Origin: Miscanthus floridulus
Taxonomy: Eukaryota; Streptophyta; Magnoliopsida; Poales; Poaceae
Assembly: GCF_019320115.1 (NCBI RefSeq)
Contig: NC_089598.1
Location: forward strand, 84,887,844 to 84,951,843
Direction: 5' to 3'
Length of the DNA: 64,000 nt
In this document: positions 23,301 to 34,332 of the stretch, piece after piece
Position numbering within the stretch: the first letter of the stretch is position 1
How the letters are laid out: each line of letters begins with the position of its first letter
Position numbers and translations under genes: made by a program
Notes under the pieces: model-generated
Database searches by the model: none
Seen by the model: only the letters and a program-made list of their open reading frames with translations
Told to the model about the DNA's origin: nothing

Positions 23301-26300
23301 TCTTTTTCTGTGTTGTTGAGGCTGAATGGTAATCCAGCAAATGGTTTATCAGGAGCTTCCATTTGAACCATGCCCATCGGAGACGCAAGGCTCTATTGAA
23401 TGCAGCTAAGTTCTTGATGCCCAACCCTCCTAGTTTTTTTGAACTGCATACTCTAATCCAGTTTACTGGACAGTGGCCCCTCCTTGCATCATCCGCCCCT
23501 TTCCATAAGAAGTTTCTTCTAATTTTATCTATACGCTTAATAGCCCATTTGGAGAGTGGGAATGCTGTCATATGATACAATGTAATGGCTGGAAGTACTG
23601 ATTGCACCAGCGTCAGACGCCCAGATTTTGTGAGCAGCTTCCCTTTCCAACCGGGTAATTTGGCTCCAATTTTGTCGATCAGCACCTGTTCTGCTTCTCT
23701 ACACAATCGCCCAATATGCAGTGGTAATCCAAGGTATTTGCATGGAAATTGGCATACCTTCCCCTGAAAATTTCCCATTTATGCACTTATCGATTCATCA
23801 CATCTAATTTGATATACCTCCGTCTTGCTGATATTTGCTTCCAATCTGGTTGCTGTACCGAAGGCTGCTAGTACCCTCAGGACGGCTGTGAGGTCTTGCT
23901 GTGTGGGTTTAAGAAAAAATGATGCGTCATCTGCATATAAGCTGGTTCTTATCCGGATTGGGTCGGATCCAATTGGGGAGTGGATTCCTTGTTCAGTTGC
24001 CTTCTCAAATATTCTCTGAATTGGGTCAATTGCTAGGATGAAGAGCATCGGTGAGAGTGGATCCCCCTGCCTAAGTCCTCGTTGGTGCCGTATGGGTGTC
24101 CCAGCAAACCATTGAGGATGATCAGAGATGAGGTGGATGACCAGATTAGCAAATGAGGTCCCGCCAGCATTGTCCAAATCCTAACCTCTGTAGAATTTCC
24201 AACATATAATTCCACCTGATATTGTAAAAGGCCTTGGTAACGTCCAGTTTCAGAAATAGCATTGGCGGTTTTTGAGCGGTGGAAATGGTTGACAGCACCT
24301 TGCATATATTGAAAATTATCTAGGATGCTCCTTCCTTTGATTAGATTGATACATCTCTTCTCGTTATATAGAGAGGCTTACTTGACCCCTAAGCAAACGA
24401 TCCTTGTCGATAGGCCCATGACATAGCCCAATCACACCTTAATTCTCTCTCAATCACTCTTGCTAAGCTTCTATATATTAGTACCTGCTAATGGTGTGCC
24501 CAGGATTCCCCTCAATTAGGCACCAATCTAGCCACTTTCTTGATTTGCTGCCTCTAACACTTTAACCTCTAATTTGTCCTAGAATATTTCGTAAAATTCT
24601 TCCAATTCATGAGGCTTTGCAAGTGTTTTGCATAAAACTCTTACATATAACTTATATATCTTAAAACTCATTAATTTAAAAGTTAATAATGTTTGTAGTT
24701 TTTAAGCTTTGACCAAACCTTGCCCAAAATTTAGGATGCGGAGACAATCAGTTTGCCAACAGTTTCCCCATTATTTTGGCCATGCTGTGCATAAGACTTA
24801 TCAGTCTATAGTCAGCAGCTGTTATGACTCCTTTCTTCAGTATTAGGATGACATTTGCTGGATTGAGAAGGTTCCAGTGTGAAGCTCTGAGGTTGTATAG
24901 TTGGTGGATGGCTGGCATCAAGTCGTGCTTGACAATTTGCTAACATGTTTTATAGAACAGACCTTTGAAGCCATCGGGGCCGGGGCTTTTTTCGGGCTGC
25001 GCCTCAAAAATCACCTTCTTAACTTCTTCTGTTATTGGGGTGTCCAACTGCTCCAGATCGTATCTTTGTATGTTCAAACTCTCCCAGTTCAATGTGTTCA
25101 TTCTTGGTGGGTTGCTGTTGAAGAGGTTTGCGTAGTATTGTAGCAGGATGTTTGCCTTGTCTTGATGTGCTGTAGCAGTTTTGTCTCCATTTTTTAGTGT
25201 AGGAATGTAGAAATTCACAGTTTCAGATTTCATCTATTTTTTTTTACTGCAATTTGGATCGAAACTGTTAGAATAGGCGCCTATGGGCTGGCCATGGGCC
25301 TGGCGCCCAAGCCTATTGGCTGGGCTGCCTCTAGGGATTATGGTAGATGATTATTGATTAGGCAAGGATCACCGTTGATTGGGTGTTTCTATAAACCCTT
25401 CCTGATCCTTGCCTATATAATGTACTCCCTGTACCCATATCAATCTATCACAATTTCCCGAGACCTATTCGCTCTCAGAAACTTCCGAAACTTTGTGACT
25501 TTCGTTAATTTCAACTGCGAAAGACATTTTTAATAAATCCAAATCCAAATCGCTGAATCAATCTAGCTACCGAACTGTTGTTTGTAGTACATTTCATATG
25601 GTACTGTTCATGTGGTAGGTGCAATCAGTAACTACTAAATATTGTTGCTTGTAGTTTCATGTGCTACCATTTGTTCATATTTAAGTAACAGGAGCAATCA
25701 ATCTAACAATTGAATCCTGTCATTTGTGTATGGTTCACACATTGCCATGGATTAGTAAGCTCTAGGCGCAACCAAGATAACTTCTGAATTTGTGGCCTGC
25801 AGTTTGGTTCGTTATTGTTGGTTTTCGTAATAACTAGTCGTTTCCATAAGGATGTGAACAATGCCCCATTCTAATAAATTTGTAAAGTTTCTTTTATGAA
25901 ATTATGAATGATAAAAGTGGAAATGATAGGGAATTGCATTTACTATGTGTATGACACATTTGCTTAAAATGAATGTAAATGACACATGTAATGCCTAAAG
26001 AAAACGGAATTTGGAACATGTGCCTAGTCAACTGAACATGAAAGCCACTAGATCATTCAATGTCTAGTCTATTGAGCTTGTTGACTTCTGTTATCATAAT
26101 TGACTTATGTTGCCTTATGTCATGCAGTGCTATCTGCAAACAGTGAGACACAGACTATAATGAAAGGGATAAAGCATGGAGCCTGTGATTATATGGTAAA
26201 GCCGGTGCGCCTCGAACAGCTTAGGGGCATATGGAAACATGTGGTGAAGAATAGTAAGACTGATCATGCTGTTCGGAAGTTGCCATCTGGGGATGGTGAT

Positions 26301-28665
26301 AAAGTTGAGAAGGTTGGAGCAAACCACACCAAGAAGTATTCAAGGAAAAACAAAAAGGCTGTGGATGTTGCTGATGAGGACAACGAGAACACATCAACCC
26401 AGAAGAAGCAAAGGGTCCAGTGGTGTGGTGAGCTACACCGGAAGTTTGTAGAAGCTATCAATCAGATTGGCATGGACAGTAAGTTCTCACATTTCATGGC
26501 TTTATCTATCAATAATTGTTCTGTTAAATCTGTTTCACTTAACAAATATTTTGTTGCTGTAAATGCAGGGGCTGTTCCTAAGAAGATTTTAGAAGTCATG
26601 AATGTGGAAGGCCTTACTAAAGAGAATGTCGCCAGTCATCTGCAGGTTTGGTTTCTACTCTTCGGCTCAATCACTATGCTTGTGTTCCCATCCACTATAT
26701 TATTGTTAAAGATATTTGGATAGAACTTGTTTTTGCGCAATTTCCATCTCAAATTCAATATTGTGTTTATGTCAATGGAATTTGTGTGTTTGACACTTCA
26801 ACAATTCAACCGGAACGTGTGTCTGCCACACACCAAGCTCTAGTGACGTACACACATGTATTGAGTTTGGTATGTTATACACATTTGCACTTCTGGAGTT
26901 AGTTTTTTTCTCTCCTGAATTTCTTTTGTTTCACCCCATGATTAAGAGCCCACTTCACTCATTTTATGGCTGTCAATTTTTTCTTAACAAAATGTACTTG
27001 TCTATTTTGTGATTTCAGAAGTACAGAATCTACCTCAGAAAGCTCAACGAGGGCACATTGAGGAATTCTAATCCATTTGCTGACGAAACTGAAGCACTGT
27101 GGAGAAACATGAATGTCCCATCCTTCATTGGCTCTCCAAGCTCAAGCAACCATTTTGCAAAGATGAATTCCTTATCTGCAAATGGAACGCAAGCTTCGCT
27201 GCCCACAGAGTCAGTTCAGGTCATGAGCTCCCAGAGAAACCTGGGCATTCCTCAGTCAAACATGGAACCAGTTGGCCACAGTGTCAACCTGCCCAAAAAT
27301 GCTGTGCCTATGCCAGTGCAGGATATCAGCAGATTCGTCTCTTCTGGCAAGTCCTACGCACCTGTATCGAGTGGTGAGCTGCCAGGTGCAAGCCAGTGCT
27401 TCCCTTCTGTTCCTTCTGGCAGCTCCTTTCCAAATAGTTCAAATGGTGTGGTGTTGAACACAAGCAAACCTTTCTCTGTTGATATTTCTGGGAGTTCATT
27501 TGCAAATATCTCAAATGACAGTCCACCATTGACCTCGAACATGTCCTTGTCTTCGTCTCGTTCGTGCAGCTCCTATGCGAGCATATTGCGTGGCAAGATT
27601 TTGGGGTCAATCAGAGGTATTCCTTTCGAAGACATATCAGATGGTGAGATGTTGGCTCCTTCTGGTCATTTACCACTGCAGTCTCCTGACTTGGTGACCC
27701 AGCCTTCGGCTCAACTTCAATCATGTTCTACTGGCCAATTTAACAAGGTTGCCAGCGAAGTTCACCAAATTGCAGGACCTAGTAACTCCTGGAAAGCTGC
27801 TGTGCCGTCAAGGTTTTCTGATCTTGGTCATAATGTTGGAACGTCTGAAGATCCCTCGCAGGGTAACAATTTCAAGATCAACCAGTTGTCAAGATTTGCA
27901 GGCTCCTCTGGACAGATTCCAACTTTCAGAAATGAGTATCAGAAGAAATTTGCAGGAATCACAGGGAACACCGTACCAATGGTAGGTTTCAGAGAGCAGG
28001 TGGCAGCATTCAGTTTTGGAAACAACACACACTCTACAGCGATGCCAATTGGCAATTCTTCTTTGGCTAGTTCATCAAGCACCAGACCTGACCTTCAGAT
28101 AGACAATTCTGCCATGCCGACCCAGGTGCTGAATGGCGGTGGTGCAAGTGGCAACCTCCATGTTGATAGCACTGTTAATCAGCAAGCTGTTAGTGACCAA
28201 TTGAATAACATCAATGAATTCCTCATGGGAACAAGTGAGGCGCAGAATGGGGGGAGCGATGACTTCGATGATTTCCTTGCTTACTTTAATCAAGTAAGAT
28301 CCTTTCTCCACCTTTTTATGCATAAAATCTGTCTCTGTCCTTATTTTCATTGAATTCCATTTTGCATTTTTGTGCAAAAGTAAATTAACACATGAGGAAT
28401 TTACCTAACTGATGTTGGTTTATTTACTTCTAGTTGTTAGTACTCAGTGCATTGCTCATCATGCTTGTTCGTGCATAACTCGACCATAAGACGTGTTAAA
28501 TTGCTAGCTTATTTTAAATTTACTCCGTCTATCCTATCTGGCTTTGCATGTGGAATTGATGACTACCACTTATATGATTTATCTAACTGAACTAGTTTCT
28601 TTCAGCAGGATTTCGTCAACAATGGTGATTCTTTCATCGATGGGGACTGGGAGTTTGCCCCTTGA
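20343..28665 (+). CDS. Type-B two-component response regulator with degenerate receiver domain
   Basis: My exon model is 20343-20448, 20578-20742, 26128-26478, 26569-26645, 27019-28293 and 28606-28665: about 677 residues, all junctions GT-AG and in frame. Type-B regulators are nuclear transcription factors switched on by His-to-Asp phosphorelay from cytokinin receptors. Residues about 10-125 are the receiver fold, but the usual phospho-Asp is Asn64 (VISNV), the acidic pair is Glu16-His17 and two extra residues follow in MPKPNMDG; Ser93 and Lys115 (YMVKP) are kept. A Lys/Arg nuclear-localisation-like stretch lies at 159-167. The GARP/Myb-like B motif spans about 183-241, with [11 protein letters not shown] and [11 protein letters not shown] intact. 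The rest is a Ser/Asn/Gln-rich activation-type region ending DGDWEFAP, as in family members. The first two exons are GC-rich; later ones are not. The gene looks expressed-type and intact, but probably does not respond to phosphorylation. Confidence 0.85.
21607..22021 (+). repeat. 0.4-kb interspersed repeat, copy 1
   Basis: From TCCTTCTAATTC to CCTTGCCCAAAA this segment matches 24329-24731 in the same orientation with few differences. No coding potential or clear terminal inverted repeats are seen. Copy 1 lacks an obvious target duplication. Confidence 0.75.
22474..25233 (-). pseudogene. LINE ORF2 (reverse transcriptase, zf-RVT) pseudogene
   Basis: The remaining frames are 25233-24940, 24177-23779, 23778-23143, 23377-22991 and 22977-22474, which together cover the RT palm and fingers and the C-terminal zinc domain. 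Breaks at about 24180 and 22990 are frameshifts, and the gap 24731-24329 is an insertion. The catalytic YADD is retained. Confidence 0.8.
24329..24731 (+). mobile_element. 0.4-kb repeat copy 2, inserted in the LINE with 8-bp duplication
   Basis: This 403-bp segment is flanked by TAGGATGC on both sides (24321-24328 and 24732-24739). It interrupts the LINE reverse-transcriptase sequence and matches 21607-22021. An 8-bp duplication fits a hAT-type insertion, but no terminal inverted repeats are seen, so the class is unknown. Confidence 0.65.
25261..25482 (+). mobile_element. 212-bp solo LTR with 5-bp duplication
   Basis: The LTR is 25266-25477, opening TGTTAGAATAGGCG and ending CGCTCTCA, flanked by GAAAC on both sides (25261-25265, 25478-25482). 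A CTATATAATG box at about 25414 fits an LTR promoter. The small size suggests a small Copia or TRIM-type element. Confidence 0.6.
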
Positions 28666-29110
28666 TGTCATCTCTGGAAAAGAGATGTTTCTGCATTGCC
28701 CAGCTGCTAACCAATTCATGGTTCTTGCATGTTGTATGTGCAAATTTGCACCAGTTGTAGTAGGTTAGCTGGAGCAGGCCATCTTGGATGGAATCCTCAT
28801 GTTTCTCTAGTGTAGTCATGCTGGTTCTCTTTTGTACCAGCTGTAGCTTTTAACCTGTGGTGTTAAGTTTGGCGGGAGGTGTGGGTTTGCCACCCCTGCC
28901 AACCCCTGACCTATGTGTTCCTCTTCGTCTTGAATTTTGGTGGTCATTTTTATTTTTATATAAAACACCCTAGCCCCTCTTGGGGGGTCGATCATAGACA
29001 AAGTTATGACATGTATGTTTCCATGTATGTTTTAGCTATCCAGTGGTATGATTTTCATGAACTATTTGAACTGTTGTATTTCATCTGTTTTTGAATTAAT
29101 GAAATGCTGC
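28666..29110 (+). other. Probable 3' UTR of the response-regulator gene
   Basis: T-rich sequence follows the stop. An AATGAAA-type signal near 29098 would place the poly(A) site around 29110-29130. No protein motif is seen. Confidence 0.45.
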
Positions 29111-29735
29111 TATTTCTTGAAATTAGATTGATATACCAGATCTTTTTGTATGGAACACTAGAACAGACGGAATAGGTGCGACAATAGTGCCATTGTTCAT
29201 TACTATATTCCGAGCCAAATAAAAGTAGTGCAAGACATGAAGGAACCTTCAATTCATGATTCATGTACCTCTGTTGATAGTCTTGTGTATAAGAAAGGAC
29301 ATGCCATTTTTCTTTTAATTTTTTTATACAAAACTCAAACAATGTTTCATCTCGTTGACTTCAACACCAATGGCGCTTCCTCATGGAGTTTGTATCATAT
29401 CCAGATGGTACTGATCTATTCATCCCTGTGATCTCAACATCTTGTCTCCTTTACTATCGTATAAGTGTCAAATTGTAGAATGTTAATTGTTTTGTTTGCA
29501 TATGGATTTATTTTACAAAGAGCACGGTTGGTTCAAAAATTTGTCTAGCTGTGTCATCCTGCCTTAAGTTGTCCCACTGCGTCATTCCATTCCCTATACT
29601 CCCAAAATGTAATTGCTCCTCTTATCTACACTTCTTTTCTGTGTGTATGGTTTTCAGTACAGCAGTAGTAGGGCCGCAGACAAGCAGGTTGTAGTTTGCC
29701 AGTCCGGAGCAGCTTTCATATTGTCCGTTGTATGT

Positions 29736-29826
29736 TCGGTTAATCCCCAATCTGAGAGGATTAAGGGGATTTTATCATCTAGAAGTCAAAATCCCCCTCA
29801 ATCCGTTTGGATTGGGAATTAACCGA
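29736..29826. mobile_element. Fold-back MITE-like element (91 bp)
   Basis: TCGGTTAATCCCCAATC at the left pairs with GATTGGGAATTAACCGA-like sequence at the right, and the inner arms (GGGGATTTT / AAAATCCCC) extend the hairpin almost to its centre. It is probably a small non-autonomous DNA transposon; the family is unassigned. Confidence 0.6.
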
Positions 29827-29829
29827 GAA

Positions 29830-32150
29830 GTGCTGAGGTAGCTTCAGTTGTGCCTTGTGTGGTCTGAAGTCTTAGATGACACCAGCAGCTTTAGCAGTTT
29901 AATTTTCTTGTTTACATAGCCGTGAGTGAACAGTTAATGGGAAGGAGTATTAGTGCAGATTTGTTTAGCTCCTAGTAAAAGGACAAGGAGTACTGCGGCA
30001 CTTCCTACTAGTGTGATTGGTACCAGTAGCTGATCATAATTTCCTCTAGATTTAGATGGAAACTCAATATTAGAGTGAAAATGAGTAAACCTGTTCATCT
30101 TCATGCATCGGCGGTTACGATTACAGCAACTGAAGATGGTCAGGCTTCTCTCAGTTTTCAAACATTGTTCGGCTACAACTTGTTTCATAGATTGTTTTCA
30201 TTTACTTATAAAATAACAGCACTTATGCAGGGAAATAGCTCTGCTCTTGTCTGAAATAACCATGTTGTGCAAAGAAACAATTAAGAGCTGACTATGCCAA
30301 GTAGTAAACGGTTATTAAAGCCGGCAGTTAAGCTGCTGATTTCTCTTTTTATAAAATAATAATAAAAAAAAAGCATGTAGCACTTTAGTAGCCAGAAAGG
30401 CTGAAACCCTGAATGCTGATATTAACCTCTGTTCATAATCCATAAGTCATGCAACGCTTTCACATTGCGTGGTGGATTTCTTCCTAGTGTTGGTTTATTG
30501 TCTTCCTCATTTGGCGGTCTTGCTTGGCTTTTTCAGGGTGAGATGCTGCAGGAGTCCAATATCTCCAAGTTCCAGTCACAAGTGCAGAGCTCGCAGGTAT
30601 GGTTCCAAACTAAAATGTTAGATCATGAGAAGTAGCTGTCACTGGATTTTCGTTAACTTAATTTGGGACCTTGTACATGATCCACATAAATTGTTACTGT
30701 CTTAAAATTGGACTTGATTGCATATCTCTTACTCTGTATTTTATAGGCCTGTTGGGGTGAAGGCACTTGGCATTGCTTCCTCTCTGGTTTGTTTTAGATT
30801 GTTCATTTGAGCAGTACTAGGATGATTGGATGAAGGTTTAGACAATTTGATTGGCTGATTTAGAACTCTGCTCATTAACATGGTCGGGTCACTGGTTGGC
30901 GGTATAGATGTGTGCAAATGAGGATTGTGGGTTGAGATCATCATTTGTCTGTGCCTTTTTGGGTATCAGATTTTGTCGCACCACTTATTTTAGCCACAGC
31001 AATTGCAATCATGGTCTACTGTTTATTTTAATAATGTTTTGGGAAATAGTATTGAGAAACGTTAGTGTTGGGTTAAGTTAATCCCTACTCCCCGTCCAAT
31101 TGATGTATAGGAGGATCATTTTGTTCTGCTCATCTGCAATCATATGGAATTACTAACTGTCATTGTTTCAGCATTGTTTCAGCTACCTGGCATGTTTGCA
31201 CTGAACTATCCATTTTCTAGTTTGGACTTTGGAGGACCATTCTGATGCATTTTTCAAGAGAACCTACTCATAATCCTCTTTCAAAGAGTGGAGTTCCAGA
31301 AATTCTGTCTAGGATTTAAGAGCCAGGAGCCACATATCTAATACTCTGGTTGTGATGATGGATTTTTCTCACTGTGATACCAGTTTGGGTGTTGGGCTAA
31401 ATGGCATTTTTATGATGTTCTTTGCAGGTGTTTACAGGTTCAGAGTGATTTCTAGGAATATTTTATTTTGGGTAATGCGCCAGGAGTAAAGGAGTGCAAA
31501 TTGATGTTTTCATGAGCTAGCTTTAGTTTGGGTTTTATTAGCATTTCTTGAAGTAATTAACCAGCATTCAACCTAGAGAACGATACCTGTACCAGTGGCA
31601 AGCTGGAAGCAATTGGCGTGACTGTAAAAACTTTGGCTGTCGTCAGTGTGTAAGGTACTGAACTGGAGTTGGCTCTGAAGCTTACTATTATAATATACTA
31701 TATGTAAGGTACTGATCCAGTTGGCGTAATGCAATAATCAAATCAGCGTTTCAATCGCTTTTGGTTAGCTACTCTGTATTCAAGGCAATTTGGTTCATCA
31801 GTTATTTAGCTGTAATCTCATTTCAGTTGTAGTAAACGTATTGTGTAATCTGGCCCTCAAATGACCACAATAGCACAAGCTGTAGACGTACAGTACGATA
31901 GCAGCGCCAGCACATGAGGCTCGAACCTCGGATATCCGCGGGTCACGCACGGTTTCTAGTTGTGCAAAAGGGGCGGCTCGACACCACCTTTTTTAATCCT
32001 AACGAAGCGGAGGGTCGTGATGTGGTGCGCACAACACCGCACCATTTGCAGGTATACCTACAAGTTTTACTGAAACGATACTGATGCCCGAGTGACTGAA
32101 TTCTGATGCTACCACTTGTCGGTCCGTAGGAGGATTTCTTTTTCTTAACG
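29830..32150. other. Intergenic sequence, no gene recognised
   Basis: Apart from the exon-like segment at 30537-30596 this is AT-rich sequence with short frames only. A GGTTCGAGCC box on the minus strand at about 31927-31936 resembles a polymerase III B box but lacks a convincing partner. Confidence 0.4.
30537..30596 (+). other. Possible alternative 3' exon
   Basis: A 60-bp segment is bounded by a good acceptor (TTTTTCAG) and donor (CAG|GTATGG). It is open in the frame that would follow exon 5 of the response regulator (20 codons, Gln/Ser-rich). It lies 1.9 kb past the main stop, and no following coding exon is recognised. It could be a 3' UTR or alternative exon. Confidence 0.25.
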
Positions 32151-32311
32151 GCCTGTTTGATCACCTAGACTAGCTGTTAGTCTAACTAAAGTTTAGGTAA
32201 TTAAAATTTAGGTGAGTAAAGTTTAGTTCTGTGTTGCGAATATGCCTTTAGGTGAGTTGGTTACATGGCTCTAGTAGCAATCCACAGGTCTTGGGTTCGA
32301 CTCCCCATAGA

Positions 32312-33449
32312 TAGGGATGGAAACGATCAGAAAATCACTTTCATTTTCATATTTGTTTCTCGAAAATAAAATCGATACGATATTTTCAGAAACGAATACG
32401 ACACCGATATTCCGGTAATTCCGAAAACGATAGTTGTCGATCGGAAAATACATCGATAATGATCAGAATCTATAAGAACAATATCTAAAATACGATAAAC
32501 ACGCTAAACCATAGAATATGAGAAGAGCCATAAAACTCAACCCATTTCACATGACAATAGTAATAAATAAAGCCACAGTTGACAATGCTACAAGATAAAA
32601 CCACAGTTCACACCATCTTAGGGGGTGTTTGGTTGAGCTTTTGGCTTTGGCTTTTGGCCTCAAAAGCCAAAAGCTCAACCAAAGGGGCTGCTTTTGGATG
32701 CTGCTTTTTCAGAAGCAGCTGCTTTTCCGTAGTTCATTTTTGAAAGCTGGTTTGACCCTGCTTTTAGCTTTTGGCTTTCTGCTTTTCGAAATTGGTGGAA
32801 TAAAAAGCTCTTCCATAGTTGTTTCAAGAGAGATAAAGATAGAAGATATATTTTATACTTGTTTAACCAAACAGCTTTCAGCTTTTCTACAGCTCACAGC
32901 CCACAGCAGCTTTCTCACAGCTCACAGCCCACAACAGCTTTTTCCCACAGCCACAGCTCAACCAAACACCCCCTTAGATCTCAAACAAGCTAAATCTCAG
33001 ATTTCGTTCGTGTTCGTGGTGACCGGCTATAGTTAGGGTGCAACACGTGATTGGCTGATTGCCTTCTGGTTTCTATACGGATGAAATACTTGCCATATAG
33101 TTCCTTTCCAAAAAAACATTTACCTTATGTAATTGCGTGTGCAGATAGGATGCTTAGATGTGGGCCAACTGGACCTAAAGTATATGTTGTACATAGTCTA
33201 TAAATAAATTATGATTCAAGGTCTTTGAATCGATAACTACCGATGGTAAATTATCGGCTAAATACGGCAATCTTCGAAAATGGTCGGAAGAGGACAAAAT
33301 CATTTTCACTTTCGTTTCCAATTATTTTTATCGTTATTGTCATCGTTTTTTCGATTACCACTACTATTTTCGTTTAGGCATGAAAATCGGAAAAATCTCA
33401 AAATCGGTTTCTAAAAATCGAAAATTATCATTTTTGTTTTCATCCCTAC
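32312..33449. mobile_element. Non-autonomous hAT element
   Basis: Terminal inverted repeats TAGGGATGGAAACGATCAG and (right end, inverted) TAGGGATGAAAACAAAAAT, flanked by 8-bp near-duplicates CCCATAGA / CCCATGGG. The TAGGGATG ends and 8-bp duplication indicate hAT. There is no transposase, and a Tourist MITE is nested inside. Confidence 0.7.
32618..32976. mobile_element. Tourist-like (PIF/Harbinger) MITE
   Basis: The element 32621-32973 (353 bp) has ends GGGGGTGTTTGGTTGAGC and its inverse GCTCAACCAAACACCCCC, with TTA duplicated on both sides. An internal hairpin (GAGCTTTTGGC / GCCAAAAGCTC) follows the left end. It carries no coding sequence. Confidence 0.8.
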
Positions 33450-33699
33450 CCATGGGAGTGGATTTCTGGGTATACTGGGAGCTCTGCTTCACATTCTTTC
33501 TTTCAAAGAAAAAAAGTTTAGTTTTTATGCTGTTTGAATACATAAACTACTAAGATGGACTAATAATTAGTTGGACCAGACTGAAAATTAATCCACCCGT
33601 TTAGATTGCCTAGAACTAAACTTATAGTGATTAAAATTTAGTTCATACTCCCTCCATTCTTTTATAAGCACACATATATAAAGATACACCGGTGCAGCA

Positions 33700-33940
33700 A
33701 GGCTTTTTGCTCCCGGTTGGGAAACCCCTTTAGTCCCGGTTTTTCAACCGGGAGCACCAATCCAGGACTAAAGGTACCCTCCTTTAGTCCCGGCTTGACG
33801 CCCGGGACTAAAGGGGGACCTTTAGTCCCGGTTGGAAATACCAACCGGGAGTAAAGGGGGCCTCCAGGTCTGGCCAGGGACCGCCACGGGGCAGAACCTT
33901 TAGTCCCGGTTGGAAACACCAACCGGGACTAAATGTCCCT
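33700..33940. repeat. CACTA-1 left subterminal repeats
   Basis: About four inverted pairs of CTTTAGTCCCGGTT and AACCGGGACTAAAG-type units form nested hairpins. These are the presumed binding sites for the element's TNPA-like protein. Confidence 0.85.
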
Positions 33941-34181
33941 CTCTTTTTTTTTCCTTTTTCTGGTTTCTATTTTTGGTTTCTTTTTTCATTTAATGATTAG
34001 TTTTGATATTAAAATACATTTTCGAATACGCTGCTAATAGTAATATATATGTGTACTTCGCACGCGTAAGTTTTCGTTCGAACTTTGTACATAAATAACA
34101 AACGAATATACGTGTACATGCATATATATATATATGATGATCATATATATACACACGTTATTTTATGTACATATAATATGT

Positions 34182-34293
<112 letters not shown>

Positions 34294-34332
34294 CAAAGGT
34301 TTGATATATAAATTGTTTATGTCCTTAGCAAT

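Larger units (their letters stand above)
22322..25250 (-). mobile_element. L1-type LINE (non-LTR retrotransposon), 5'-truncated, minus strand
   Basis: Read on the minus strand it carries reverse-transcriptase motifs in order: SPGPDGF (about 25000), [11 protein letters not shown] (about 24070) and YADD (about 23930). The LINE C-terminal segment follows ([23 protein letters not shown]; 23778-23143) and a zf-RVT domain ([20 protein letters not shown] with Cys/His residues, about 22900-22700). A T-run on the plus strand at 22324-22331 corresponds to its poly(A) end. The endonuclease ORF1/ORF2 start is absent. Frameshifts and stops break the frame in several places, and a 403-bp insert lies at 24329-24731. 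It is a dead copy lodged antisense in an intron. Confidence 0.85.
20743..26127 (+). other. Intron 2 of the response regulator, expanded by transposons
   Basis: This 5.4-kb intron splits the receiver domain between Ile90 and Met91 (phase 1). It contains a 24-base G run (21556-21579), a 0.4-kb repeat, a LINE with a second copy of that repeat, and a 212-bp solo LTR. Both splice sites are consensus (A|GTAAAG and CATGCAG|TG). Confidence 0.8.
32235..33513 (+). mobile_element. tRNA-derived SINE, split by a hAT element
   Basis: An A box (TAGGTGAGTTGG, 32249-32260) and a B box (GGTTCGACTCC, 32294-32304) sit 34 bases apart as in tRNA-derived SINEs such as grass Au. The 3' half resumes after the hAT insert at about 33450 (CCCATGGGAGTGGATTTC) and ends near 33513 in a T/A-rich tail. 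Confidence 0.5.

Noticed and set aside
31918..31945. GGTTCGAGCC on the minus strand as a tRNA gene or second SINE
   Set aside because: No A box at the right distance and no cloverleaf can be drawn; a B-box-like decamer alone is weak.
32249..32304. A and B boxes as a tRNA gene
   Set aside because: Arms do not pair as in a tRNA and the sequence continues like a SINE, so I annotated a tRNA-derived SINE.
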